A stretch of DNA of 7,324 nucleotides from Flavobacteriales bacterium (GCA_030831885.1 JAURKF010000141.1:1-7324); one strand, 5' to 3'; shown: positions 1 to 6,878, numbered from the stretch's first letter. The notes: generated by a model from the letters alone, not told the origin. Numbers and translations: made by a program.

Positions 1-51
1 ATACAGTTTTACGAGTTGCGAATTTACGTCGTGGATGACTTTTATTCGTGA
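1..51 (+). CDS. Possible 3' tail of an upstream gene (partial, uncertain)
   Basis: Frame 1 is open from the window edge and ends at TGA 49-51, reading IQFYELRIYVVDDFYS. The mix of aromatic, charged and aliphatic residues is protein-like, but 16 codons are too few to name a family. The other two plus frames are also open at the edge. On the minus strand an ATG at 76-74 starts a frame (MQFEVYKTITNK...) that stays open to base 1, so a divergent gene is an alternative. Only 13 bases would then separate that ATG from the methyltransferase ATG at 90, leaving little room for two promoters. I cannot decide between these from the sequence. Confidence 0.2.
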   Translation: MQFYELRIYVVDDFYS

Positions 52-89
52 TTGTTTTGTAAACCTCGAATTGCATTAATTTGTGCACC

Positions 90-563
90 ATGCGCAAATC
101 TGTTGTTCACTTTCAATCTCCTATCGGCTGGCTGCGAATAGAAGGCCAGTCCGGAATGCTATCGCACATTGATTTTGTAGACCATCGGGGAAATGACGAT
201 TTCGATCATGATTTGCATAGAGTACTCAGTGCTTTGGCGCTTTTTTTCAATGGTAATTCCACAAAGATGGATTTTAGTATGCACCTCGAAGGCACCCATT
301 TTCAGCAAACGGTTTGGGAAGAGGTGATGCGTATTCCTTTTGCTAAAACAGCCAGCTACGAAGACATCGCACGCCAACTCGGTGATATTAAGTTAACTCG
401 CGCGGTGGCTTCTGCCATTGCAAAAAATCCCATACCGATTCTCATTCCTTGTCATCGGGTGATAGGAAAAGACGGCACCCATGTGGGCTATAGTGGAGGA
501 ATTCAACGCAAGCGATGGCTGCTCGATTTTGAGCATCAATACGTGCAGTTGAGCTTACTCTGA
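90..563 (+). CDS. ogt: Methylated-DNA--protein-cysteine S-methyltransferase (O6-alkylguanine repair)
   Basis: This suicide DNA-repair protein moves the alkyl group from O6-alkylguanine (or O4-alkylthymine) to its own cysteine in the cytoplasm. From the ATG at 90 it has 157 residues, close to the usual size of free-standing Ogt-type proteins. The active-site motif PCHRV is at residues 120-124, with nucleophile Cys121. The tetrad known from human MGMT is intact: Asn113 (in NPIPILIPCHRV), Cys121, His122 and Glu148. The recognition-helix Arg104 (TRAVASA) and the substrate-pocket segment GYSGG (133-137) are also present. The frame could start at TTG 81, which adds only three residues (M-C-T). I prefer ATG 90 because homologues begin close to a hydrophobic strand like VVHFQSPIGWL. 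No fused Ada regulatory domain is present. No Shine-Dalgarno sequence or clear promoter is visible upstream. The family is certain; the symbol ogt is used by type. Confidence 0.93.
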   Translation: MRKSVVHFQSPIGWLRIEGQSGMLSHIDFVDHRGNDDFDHDLHRVLSALALFFNGNSTKMDFSMHLEGTHFQQTVWEEVMRIPFAKTASYEDIARQLGDIKLTRAVASAIAKNPIPILIPCHRVIGKDGTHVGYSGGIQRKRWLLDFEHQYVQLSLL

Positions 564-2879
564 TTATATTATCCATCGCAACCCCACGTAGCCCATCCTT
601 CCAAACACAGGCCCCCACAACAAAGATCCATCGAATAGTGAAGAGCTCGTGTCATTGGCCATTACAATGGCGTCATGCACCATGAAGTTTGTAAGGTTTT
701 CACCTCCTATGTAGAGTTCAAGATTAGTTTTGAATACGTAGGTTACCTGAGCCATCAATTGCCAGTAGTCACTGGACCAACTGCTTAATGGCTCCTTGTC
801 GTGTTCGCTGTGATTGTTGATTACATAAGGTATGCGCTTGCGGCTTATCCACTGTAAAGTCGCATCGAAGCGCCACTGCGAACCATTGGGTTTTTTGCGC
901 GTCTCATAAGCGAGATTAGTAAACGCACGATGACGATTCACCAACGGGCGATCGCGCGAGCCTTCTCTGTATTGAGTACGTGCTTCGAGCCAGCGATAAG
1001 CCATACGAATGTCGAACCTTCTCATAGGTGACCACTGCAACTCGGCTTGTGCGCTGTTGCTATAGCTTTTGCCTTGTAGGTTATAGATATAAACAAATTC
1101 AGGTGTTTCGAAATCGATTACAACTTGACGGTCAAACTGCGTGATAAATCCATCTACGCTAAGTGTAGCAGGGCGATACAGCACATCACCTTTCCAAGTG
1201 AAAACAAGCCCTGCGTTACTTGACTTTTCAATATCGAGGCCCATATACTTGCTCGTTGGCGACAGGTCTCCTTCAATCATGATTGCCCGATTCGAAGCAA
1301 GCATGCCCACATTATCCATCACTAGAACCGGAGTTCGATAGCCCATTCCACCCACCGCCTTCAAGGTCGTGTGATCGTTTATGCTGTAGCGCGCATGCAA
1401 CCGAGGCGTGAAGAGCGCTCCATAGAGATTGTGAAGGTCTTCGCGCAATCCAGCAACCAGTGTGAATTTATCTTCGACCTTCAACGTATATTCAAAGAAT
1501 ACTCCTGACACTCGTTCTTGTCTGCCGAGAGGCATGACACGTTGCAATAAATCAAAATTGGACGTAAGCGTATCGCGATAGTCATCGAAAACATAGGTTA
1601 AACCGGTGGTGAACGTATTCGACTCATTTAGAATGCGCGATGCAAAAAGCAAGTTGACCCTGCCGCTGCGTTGTTCCCCACTATAGGCTTGAAATCCGTA
1701 ATCACCTTCTTGATCATGATACAATGCGTTCACTTGTGAACCAAAACTCTTCCACGGTTTCCCCGGAAACACATAACCCACTTTCGTTGATGCCTCGTAT
1801 CGTCGGGTATATGTGTTTACACCCCACAACCTTGATCCAACTTCATCGGACGGATTATAATCCAACTGGCCGCTCACAGTGTTTATGTTTTGATAATTGA
1901 GCGCTACTTGAGCGCCCAAGCCACCATCTCCGTCGAAGTGCCATTCGTTGCGGAGCGAAAGGTTTGAAAAGAGAGGGTTGTCGAGAAAACCATCGCCGTT
2001 CATGTCGGTTCGCAGTTGCGACATGGCCCCGTGTGCGAGCAAACTTCCTTTAATGTGACGATGTTTATTCTCGTCACCTGCAACTACAATTTCATTCTCT
2101 CTCTCTGATTTAGGCCCTAAAACAAGATTGAGCTCAGTGCGCCCGCCGCTTCCTGCGTATGCGTTCAGGTGAAAACGCTCCGCGTTTTCCGGATTTTTCA
2201 ATGCTACATTTATTTGACCGGCCATGCTTTCGTAACCGCTGGTGATTGACCCAACACCTTTGGTAACGTAAATGTTTTTCACCCATGGACCGGGCACATA
2301 TGTGAGACCATATGTGCTGGAAAGACCGCGAACAGCGGGAATATTATCAAATAGCATTTGCGTGTATTTGCCTTCTAATCCCAGCATGCGAATTTGTCGC
2401 GTGCCTGTTATAGCATCGGCATATGCAGCATCGACAGAAGCGTTCGTCTCGAAGCTTTCGCTTAGGTTGCAACAAGCAGCCTTGCAGAGCTCTTTTTCAT
2501 TCATCACCTGAAACAACTGCGGGTCGCGTGAGTTAATATAGGTTGATGAGCGCTCTCCTTCTATGACAACTGCTGCTTGCCCGGATTCAATTTGCTGCAG
2601 AACCACATGGATTTCTTGTTGACCTGTATAGACAATCGTATCCGACTTAAAACCGATGTAGTAGATCACGAGAAGGTTGGCTCCCGGAGGAATGCCTATC
2701 TTGAATTTACCTTGTTCATCGGTCACTGTGCCACTTCGTGTGTCTTTCCAAACCACATTTGCAAAAGCAAGGGGCTCCTTTGAACCATCTGTGAGCTTGC
2801 CTACTACGGTTCCTGAAACTCCTTGAGCGTGAAGGCTGATGACGGAGAGTATCAGTCCCGCAAGAATAATTAGTCTCAT
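564..2879 (-). CDS. TonB-dependent outer-membrane receptor with carboxypeptidase-regulatory-like N-terminus, probably metal-related
   Basis: This 771-residue protein should be a 22-stranded outer-membrane gated channel energised by TonB-ExbBD. A signal peptide covers about residues 1-19 (ending LHAQ). A CarboxypepD_reg-like beta-sandwich follows at about 22-95 (SGTVVGKLTDGSKEPLAFANV), then the plug at about 115-230 (GLEGKYTQMLFDNIPAV; GYESMAGQINV), then the barrel to the end, with the late motif GGENLTNF at 725-732. Near the start of the plug is a cysteine cluster, CKAACC (Cys132, Cys136, Cys137), followed by NLSESFETN. A DxNxDGxxD calcium-type loop lies at 292-300. The start codon is 5 bases after the HMA gene stop, and AAGGG, partly overlapping that stop, can serve as a short Shine-Dalgarno. 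Pairing with a secreted HMA protein and a Cys/His-rich protein points to a metal or metal-complex substrate, copper most likely. The substrate itself is not shown by the sequence. The gene is full length. Confidence 0.9.
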   Translation of the reverse strand: MRLIILAGLILSVISLHAQGVSGTVVGKLTDGSKEPLAFANVVWKDTRSGTVTDEQGKFKIGIPPGANLLVIYYIGFKSDTIVYTGQQEIHVVLQQIESGQAAVVIEGERSSTYINSRDPQLFQVMNEKELCKAACCNLSESFETNASVDAAYADAITGTRQIRMLGLEGKYTQMLFDNIPAVRGLSSTYGLTYVPGPWVKNIYVTKGVGSITSGYESMAGQINVALKNPENAERFHLNAYAGSGGRTELNLVLGPKSERENEIVVAGDENKHRHIKGSLLAHGAMSQLRTDMNGDGFLDNPLFSNLSLRNEWHFDGDGGLGAQVALNYQNINTVSGQLDYNPSDEVGSRLWGVNTYTRRYEASTKVGYVFPGKPWKSFGSQVNALYHDQEGDYGFQAYSGEQRSGRVNLLFASRILNESNTFTTGLTYVFDDYRDTLTSNFDLLQRVMPLGRQERVSGVFFEYTLKVEDKFTLVAGLREDLHNLYGALFTPRLHARYSINDHTTLKAVGGMGYRTPVLVMDNVGMLASNRAIMIEGDLSPTSKYMGLDIEKSSNAGLVFTWKGDVLYRPATLSVDGFITQFDRQVVIDFETPEFVYIYNLQGKSYSNSAQAELQWSPMRRFDIRMAYRWLEARTQYREGSRDRPLVNRHRAFTNLAYETRKKPNGSQWRFDATLQWISRKRIPYVINNHSEHDKEPLSSWSSDYWQLMAQVTYVFKTNLELYIGGENLTNFMVHDAIVMANDTSSSLFDGSLLWGPVFGRMGYVGLRWII

Positions 2880-2884
2880 TGCCC

Positions 2885-3232
2885 TTAGTGTTTTTCGAGT
2901 TCACGGTATTTGCAGCATCCGTGTACTCGTGCATACTGGGCATCCGTGCAAGTGCTTTTCTCGGTATCGTATCCTGCGTCATTGATCAGCGCATGAATTT
3001 GTTCTTCCGTAATTTTTGTCGGCTTATACGTTACGGTCAACATATTATCGGCTAACTGAAAATCGGCTTTAATGATTCCCTTTGTATCGAGAGCAGCTTC
3101 TATTGATTTTTCGCACATACCACATACACCGGCCACCCAAAAGGTTGCTGTGATTGGATTTTTGTTGGCTTTTTGAGAAAAGGCGGAAGCCGAAACCGTG
3201 AATATAAGTAAGGTGATGAATATCTTTTTCAT
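2885..3232 (-). CDS. Secreted heavy-metal-associated (HMA) domain protein, periplasmic metal chaperone-like
   Basis: This 115-residue protein has a signal peptide at about 1-20 (SASAFSQ). A single HMA (MerP/Atx1-like) ferredoxin fold at about 28-92 follows, ending in the typical ALINDAGYDTE segment. The metal site is GVCGMC, with Cys37 and Cys40, a CxxC pair as in copper or mercury chaperones. The C-terminal tail adds Cys95 and a vicinal pair in HGCCKY (Cys106, Cys107), beyond the minimal HMA domain. By family it should bind a soft metal, Cu(I) being the commonest, and pass it on in the periplasm. It is 5 bases upstream of the receptor gene, so the two are almost surely co-transcribed. A 106-base spacer with a perfect inverted repeat separates it from the preceding HYC_CC_PP gene. 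AGGA sits one base before the ATG, too close to be a good Shine-Dalgarno. Fold and metal site are clear; metal identity is inferred. Confidence 0.88.
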   Translation of the reverse strand: MKKIFITLLIFTVSASAFSQKANKNPITATFWVAGVCGMCEKSIEAALDTKGIIKADFQLADNMLTVTYKPTKITEEQIHALINDAGYDTEKSTCTDAQYARVHGCCKYRELEKH

Positions 3233-3274
3233 GTCCTGAATGTTGGAATTATTTTTTTAATAAACGCTTTGTCG

Positions 3275-3294
3275 TTGTGCATTGCGGTGCACAA
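3275..3294. promoter_or_regulatory. Perfect 7-base inverted repeat, candidate operator
   Basis: TTGTGCA, six bases, then TGCACAA form a perfect dyad in the spacer between the HYC_CC_PP and HMA genes. It lies 43 bases before the HMA start. No T-run follows it in the direction of transcription, so it does not look like an intrinsic terminator. Two arms with centres 13 bases apart would suit a dimeric regulator or a leader hairpin. No regulator gene is present in the window to pair with it. Confidence 0.3.
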
Positions 3295-3324
3295 AAAACT
3301 AGTACATAAGGTGCAGAGTAGCAA
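3292..3324 (-). promoter_or_regulatory. Weak candidate promoter for the HMA-receptor pair
   Basis: On the minus strand TTG (3324-3322) is followed after 20 bases by TAGTTTTTTG (3301-3292), a near match to the Bacteroidota pair TTG / TAnnTTTG. The fit is imperfect because the T-run is too long before the G. Transcription from here would begin inside the inverted repeat at 3275-3294, which would make that repeat a natural repressor site. This is an inference from spacing only. Confidence 0.2.
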
Positions 3325-3338
3325 CTCCTTTTAATACG

Positions 3339-3734
3339 TTAAGCGTAAAGAACCAACGAATGAAATAGAAGATATCGTTTGCTGTTTGGCGGTGGCGAAT
3401 CATTTTCCGAAAAATCAATGATGTTGGAATTGGCGCAAACATCCATTGCAGGTAATGGAACATTTGGCTCTAGAAACAAAATTGGAATGAATCGCGCTAG
3501 TTCTGAGGGTTGGTGTGATTCATCGACTTTCAAGTCGATGTGAATGAATGAACAGCAATGCTGTTTTCCGCAGCAATCGCCTTCATGTTCTTCATCGTTA
3601 CCATGCTCGCAGTCATTCGTTGCTTGAAAATGAAAATCTGAAAGATGTCCGCAGCAATAATGAAGGTGAAGTTGAACGCCGGCGGTAAGCAAGACGTAAA
3701 CACTTAGAATCGTTAGAAGAACGATGCGCTTCAT
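3339..3734 (-). CDS. HYC_CC_PP family Cys/His-rich envelope protein
   Basis: This 131-residue protein has a hydrophobic N-terminal segment (about 4-20) that should act as a signal peptide or anchor. It then shows the three signatures that name the family: HYC (25-27, in LHLHYCCGH), CC pairs (54-55 and 60-61, in DCCGKQHCC) and a proline run SPPP (113-116) before a short hydrophobic C-terminus. It holds 8 cysteines and 10 histidines, mostly between residues 23 and 74, with an acidic stretch EHGNDEEHEGD in the middle. Such composition fits metal binding, but the family has no established function that I know of. Its gene starts 16 bases after the glycosyltransferase stop and precedes the HMA and receptor genes on the same strand, which supports a shared role in metal handling. 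No Shine-Dalgarno is visible. Family assignment rests on the motifs and on this neighbourhood. Confidence 0.75.
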   Translation of the reverse strand: MKRIVLLTILSVYVLLTAGVQLHLHYCCGHLSDFHFQATNDCEHGNDEEHEGDCCGKQHCCSFIHIDLKVDESHQPSELARFIPILFLEPNVPLPAMDVCANSNIIDFSENDSPPPNSKRYLLFHSLVLYA

Positions 3735-3750
3735 TGATACGAAGATAGGG

Positions 3751-5145
3751 CTATTTCAATTCAAACACAGTGTACTGGTTATTTTCGAAAACCGGCGAAT
3801 AGGATACGGCTAATGGCATGCGCTCTGCAGGAACAAAAAGGTAACGGCATCCGCGACTGCTTAATTCTTGCAAGTGTGCATCGGTGCAATCTGCGGGTTC
3901 AACAAGCCAACCTTTGCGGTTCAGAAAATAAAACTCATTGGGGTTTGCATTGGAAACAAGTGCCACCAGATCGGTTTGATTACTGACATTGTTTGCTATG
4001 GTCTCGAGTTGAAGCTTGTTGAATGCTTGCGGTTTGATAAAAAAATCATGTTGTTGATTGGCGATGGATTCCACGAAGCCTGCAAATAGAAGTATTGCGG
4101 CTATGCGCGGATTTACTTTTTCAAGAAATAGAGCTCCGCTTAGCGCAAGCCACGGGACGAGAATAAGGGCGTAATATCCGTGATGCGTAAATAGGCTGCC
4201 CGATTTCATCATATAGAGAACAATCAGCGGAAGAAGAACCGCTGTTATTGCAATCGCTATAGCAGATCGTTTTACCAGTAAATATCCAATGCCAATGAGC
4301 GAAAGAGCCCCCCATATGTATGAGTGATAGGCGGAAAAATAAAACCGCTCCAGGGCTTCCATAGGGTGTTGTATCAGCTCGGAAACGCCCGACATCAAAG
4401 GTTTTCCGGAGTTGTACCACTGTCCGAATTCAGCGGCAAGGTGCATATTCCATGAGAAATACCACCACCATACCACGAAAAGGATGATACTTGACACGAT
4501 TGAAAACATCACCCTTCGATTATTAGGAACCTGTGCGTTGAAGAAAGGAAACGTGAGTAAAGCGAGGTATAACCCGAAAGGAATTTTTACAAGTGTGCCA
4601 AGTGCTGCAAACAAGAAATAGGCAAGCAGCCGCATATTGCCTCCTTCCTTCAAATAGCGCGTGCCATGGTATAACCCAATTATTACAAGGGATAGTGCTG
4701 CTGGGTCGGGCATAATCTTTCTGCCAAGATGAAACAATGATGAAGCGGAGAATAGAAGCGTAGCCCACAATGCTGTTTTTTCTACAACGTATAATCGCGT
4801 CAGTAGAAAAAAGTACCAGCTTCCAATTGTCACCAACGCGAGCACAAGCAACCGCCCGTACCAATGGTCGTAACCAAATGGAATAGAAACAAGGTGAATA
4901 GCATACGGAATTGCAGGAAACTCCATACCCACAACTCCACGCTTTTCGCCCGTTTCATCGATTGTGGGGTAAAGTATGTTGGAGTCGAACTGGTGAAAAT
5001 TGCGCGCCACCATGAGCGATGTCGTTTGTCGCCAATTATGGGCTACTTCAATGGGTGGGTTTGTAATGTGGAATAAACGCAATACGAACATTGCTGACAC
5101 AAAAGCGAGCGCAATTCGGGTATTGAAAGAACTTGATTTCAGCAT
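3751..5145 (-). CDS. Family 39-like (ArnT/PMT, GT-C fold) membrane glycosyltransferase
   Basis: This is a 464-residue polytopic inner-membrane protein. Hydrophobic helices lie near residues 10-27, 97-117, 122-140, 147-160, 172-203, 211-230, 273-291, 294-312, 321-340 and 347-362. A soluble, probably periplasmic, domain follows at about 363-464. The first periplasmic loop carries NPPIEVAHNWRQ (29-40) and ARNF (47-50), then GMEFPAIPY (73-81), a pattern typical of Bacteroidota GT39/ArnT-like enzymes. Glu33 in that loop is a candidate for the catalytic acid that GT-C enzymes keep there. Such enzymes use a polyprenyl-phosphate sugar donor and modify lipid, glycan or protein outside the membrane; donor and acceptor are unknown here. 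Its ATG shares one base with the mutase stop (TAATG), implying translational coupling. The downstream HYC_CC_PP gene is 16 bases away. The exact family could equally be called PMT_2-like. Confidence 0.82.
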   Translation of the reverse strand: MLKSSSFNTRIALAFVSAMFVLRLFHITNPPIEVAHNWRQTTSLMVARNFHQFDSNILYPTIDETGEKRGVVGMEFPAIPYAIHLVSIPFGYDHWYGRLLVLALVTIGSWYFFLLTRLYVVEKTALWATLLFSASSLFHLGRKIMPDPAALSLVIIGLYHGTRYLKEGGNMRLLAYFLFAALGTLVKIPFGLYLALLTFPFFNAQVPNNRRVMFSIVSSIILFVVWWWYFSWNMHLAAEFGQWYNSGKPLMSGVSELIQHPMEALERFYFSAYHSYIWGALSLIGIGYLLVKRSAIAIAITAVLLPLIVLYMMKSGSLFTHHGYYALILVPWLALSGALFLEKVNPRIAAILLFAGFVESIANQQHDFFIKPQAFNKLQLETIANNVSNQTDLVALVSNANPNEFYFLNRKGWLVEPADCTDAHLQELSSRGCRYLFVPAERMPLAVSYSPVFENNQYTVFELK

Positions 5146-6878
5146 TACTTCATACCGAGTTCTTCTTGAATAATCCTCATGCGAGTTTCCATTTCTGCAA
5201 CTTGTTCCGCATAATGCTCTAAACCTTTGAACGGTGCTTTCATAGAGAAATAGAACTTTATCTTGGGTTCCGTTCCGCTTGGTCGAGCTGAAATTTTACT
5301 TCCATCGGCCAACACGAATTGCAGCACGTTCGATGCGGGAAGATTGAGTTGCTTGAATGCACCCGTCCGCAAATCGGTTGATTGTTGTTGTTCAATATCA
5401 CGCAATTCAACTACATCGGATCCTGCAAGCTGCTTAGGAGGATTGGACCGCAGATTGGTCATTTTTGTTTGAATCTGCTGCAAACCATCCAGGCCTTTGA
5501 GTGTAACTGAAAGCAGTGATTCGTGATACAATCCACAGCGCTCGTATATCTCCATTAACAGGCTCCACATGGTTCGGCTCTGTGCAGCGCACCAAGCTGC
5601 AATTTCGCACAACACTACCGATGAAAGAACAGCGTCCTTATCGCGCACAAATTCACCTACGGAATAACCATAACTTTCTTCACCACCGGCAATGAATATT
5701 TCCTTGCCTTCTTTCTCACGAATAACCCCAGCGATGTATTTGAAGCCCGTTAATGTGTCGTACCATTTCACGCCATGAAGCTGAGCAATTTCTTCTAGAA
5801 GATCGGTTGTAACAATTGTCTTAGCAATGTAGTGATTGGATTTGATCTCGTTCTTTTCACGTAAACGCTCGAGTTGATAATACACCAATAAACAAGCGGC
5901 TTGATTGCCATTCAGCAAGGTCATCTTACCGTTGTGGTCGCGTATTGCCATACCAACACGATCGGTGTCGGGATCGGTGCCGATTACAAGGTCGGCATTG
6001 GTTTCTTCAGCGAGTTGCAATGCCATAGTAAGAGCCTCACGCTCCTCCGGATTTGGCGATTGGACCGTGCTGAAGTTGCCGTCGGGGATGGCTTGGCGAT
6101 CTACAATGAAAACTTTTTCAAATCCAAGCGCCCCTAATGCGCGAGGTACCATTGTAATTCCGGCGCCGTGAATGGAGGTGTAAACTATTTTTAATTCGGT
6201 TGCTTGCCGAATAGCATCGGGTGCGTGAATCACCTTTTGTACATCGCGTATGTATGCATCTTCAACACTATGTGGTATAGTGTGAATGAGGGCTGAATTG
6301 CCTTTGAAATTCACTTCATCCGGACTGTTGATTTTGCGCACCTCTGTAATTATACCTTTATCGTGAGGGGGCAGCACTTGCGCACCATCTTCCCAGTAAA
6401 CTTTGTATCCGTTGTATTCCTTGGGGTTGTGAGAAGCGGTAATTACAATGCCTGCCTTGCAGCGCAATGTCCGCACGGCATAAGAAAGCAGTGGTGTAGG
6501 TCGAAGTTCATGGAACATGTGTACTTCGATGCCATTCGCAGAAAGCACATTCGCGGCTGTTTGAGCGAAAAGAAGTGAATTGTTGCGAGAGTCGTAGGCG
6601 ATAGCTACGCTTGCTGTTGATTGAGGAAACTGCGATAGAATATAATTGGCCAACCCTTGTGTGGCCATGCCAACCGTGTAAATATTCATTCGCATTGTGC
6701 CAACTCCCATGATGCCCCGCAATCCTCCGGTACCGAATTCTAAATCGCTATAAAAACATTCGGTGAGTTGTTTTTCGTCGTGAGCAATCATGTCACGAAT
6801 CGTTTTTTTCGATTCGTCATCAATAGAGGCTGAATTAATCCATGATGTTGCTTTATCTGCTATTTGCTGAGAAACCAT
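5145..6878 (-). CDS. Phospho-sugar mutase (phosphoglucomutase/phosphomannomutase, alpha-D-phosphohexomutase family)
   Basis: This 577-residue cytoplasmic enzyme interconverts hexose 1- and 6-phosphates, feeding nucleotide-sugar and glycan synthesis. All four active-site loops of the family are intact. The phosphoserine loop is TASHNPKEYNGYK, with Ser149. The Mg2+ loop is DPDTDR (302-307), with Asp302, Asp304 and Asp306. The sugar-specificity loop is GGEESYGY (398-405). The phosphate-binding loop is RPSGTEPKIKFY (532-543). An N-terminal GTGGLRGIMG segment (49-58) is also typical. The length fits the long PGM2-like branch, common in Bacteroidota, rather than the roughly 450-residue AlgC/GlmM type. 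Choice between glucose, mannose or phosphopentose as main substrate cannot be made from sequence alone, so no symbol is given. It heads the minus-strand gene run, just below a strong terminator, with a candidate promoter at 6892-6920. Confidence 0.94.
   Translation of the reverse strand: MVSQQIADKATSWINSASIDDESKKTIRDMIAHDEKQLTECFYSDLEFGTGGLRGIMGVGTMRMNIYTVGMATQGLANYILSQFPQSTASVAIAYDSRNNSLLFAQTAANVLSANGIEVHMFHELRPTPLLSYAVRTLRCKAGIVITASHNPKEYNGYKVYWEDGAQVLPPHDKGIITEVRKINSPDEVNFKGNSALIHTIPHSVEDAYIRDVQKVIHAPDAIRQATELKIVYTSIHGAGITMVPRALGALGFEKVFIVDRQAIPDGNFSTVQSPNPEEREALTMALQLAEETNADLVIGTDPDTDRVGMAIRDHNGKMTLLNGNQAACLLVYYQLERLREKNEIKSNHYIAKTIVTTDLLEEIAQLHGVKWYDTLTGFKYIAGVIREKEGKEIFIAGGEESYGYSVGEFVRDKDAVLSSVVLCEIAAWCAAQSRTMWSLLMEIYERCGLYHESLLSVTLKGLDGLQQIQTKMTNLRSNPPKQLAGSDVVELRDIEQQQSTDLRTGAFKQLNLPASNVLQFVLADGSKISARPSGTEPKIKFYFSMKAPFKGLEHYAEQVAEMETRMRIIQEELGMK

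Noticed and set aside
57..83. TTG plus TTAATTTG spaced like a Bacteroidota promoter for the methyltransferase.
   Set aside because: The -7 part matches poorly, and the start point would fall on or just before the ATG, leaving almost no leader.
81..89. TTG start for the methyltransferase, three codons before the ATG.
   Set aside because: No ribosome binding site favours it, and the ATG at 90 gives the usual family start; the difference is only three residues.
2716..2982. An 88-codon minus-strand frame bridging the HMA and receptor genes.
   Set aside because: It overlaps the ends of two well-supported genes in another frame, and its translation shows no recognisable domain or coherent hydrophobic pattern.
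3229..3282. A 17-codon minus-strand frame (MHNDKAFIKKIIPTFRT) whose TGA overlaps the HMA ATG as ATGA, resembling a coupled leader peptide.
   Set aside because: It has no Shine-Dalgarno, its ATG lies inside the inverted repeat, and a frame this short arises easily by chance.
3275..3294. Reading the spacer inverted repeat as a terminator for the HYC_CC_PP gene.
   Set aside because: On the minus strand the hairpin is preceded, not followed, by a T-run, so it lacks the tract needed for intrinsic termination.
5901..6171. Two overlapping plus-strand frames of 78 and 88 codons inside the mutase gene.
   Set aside because: They are antisense to the conserved Mg2+-loop region of the mutase and have no family features of their own.
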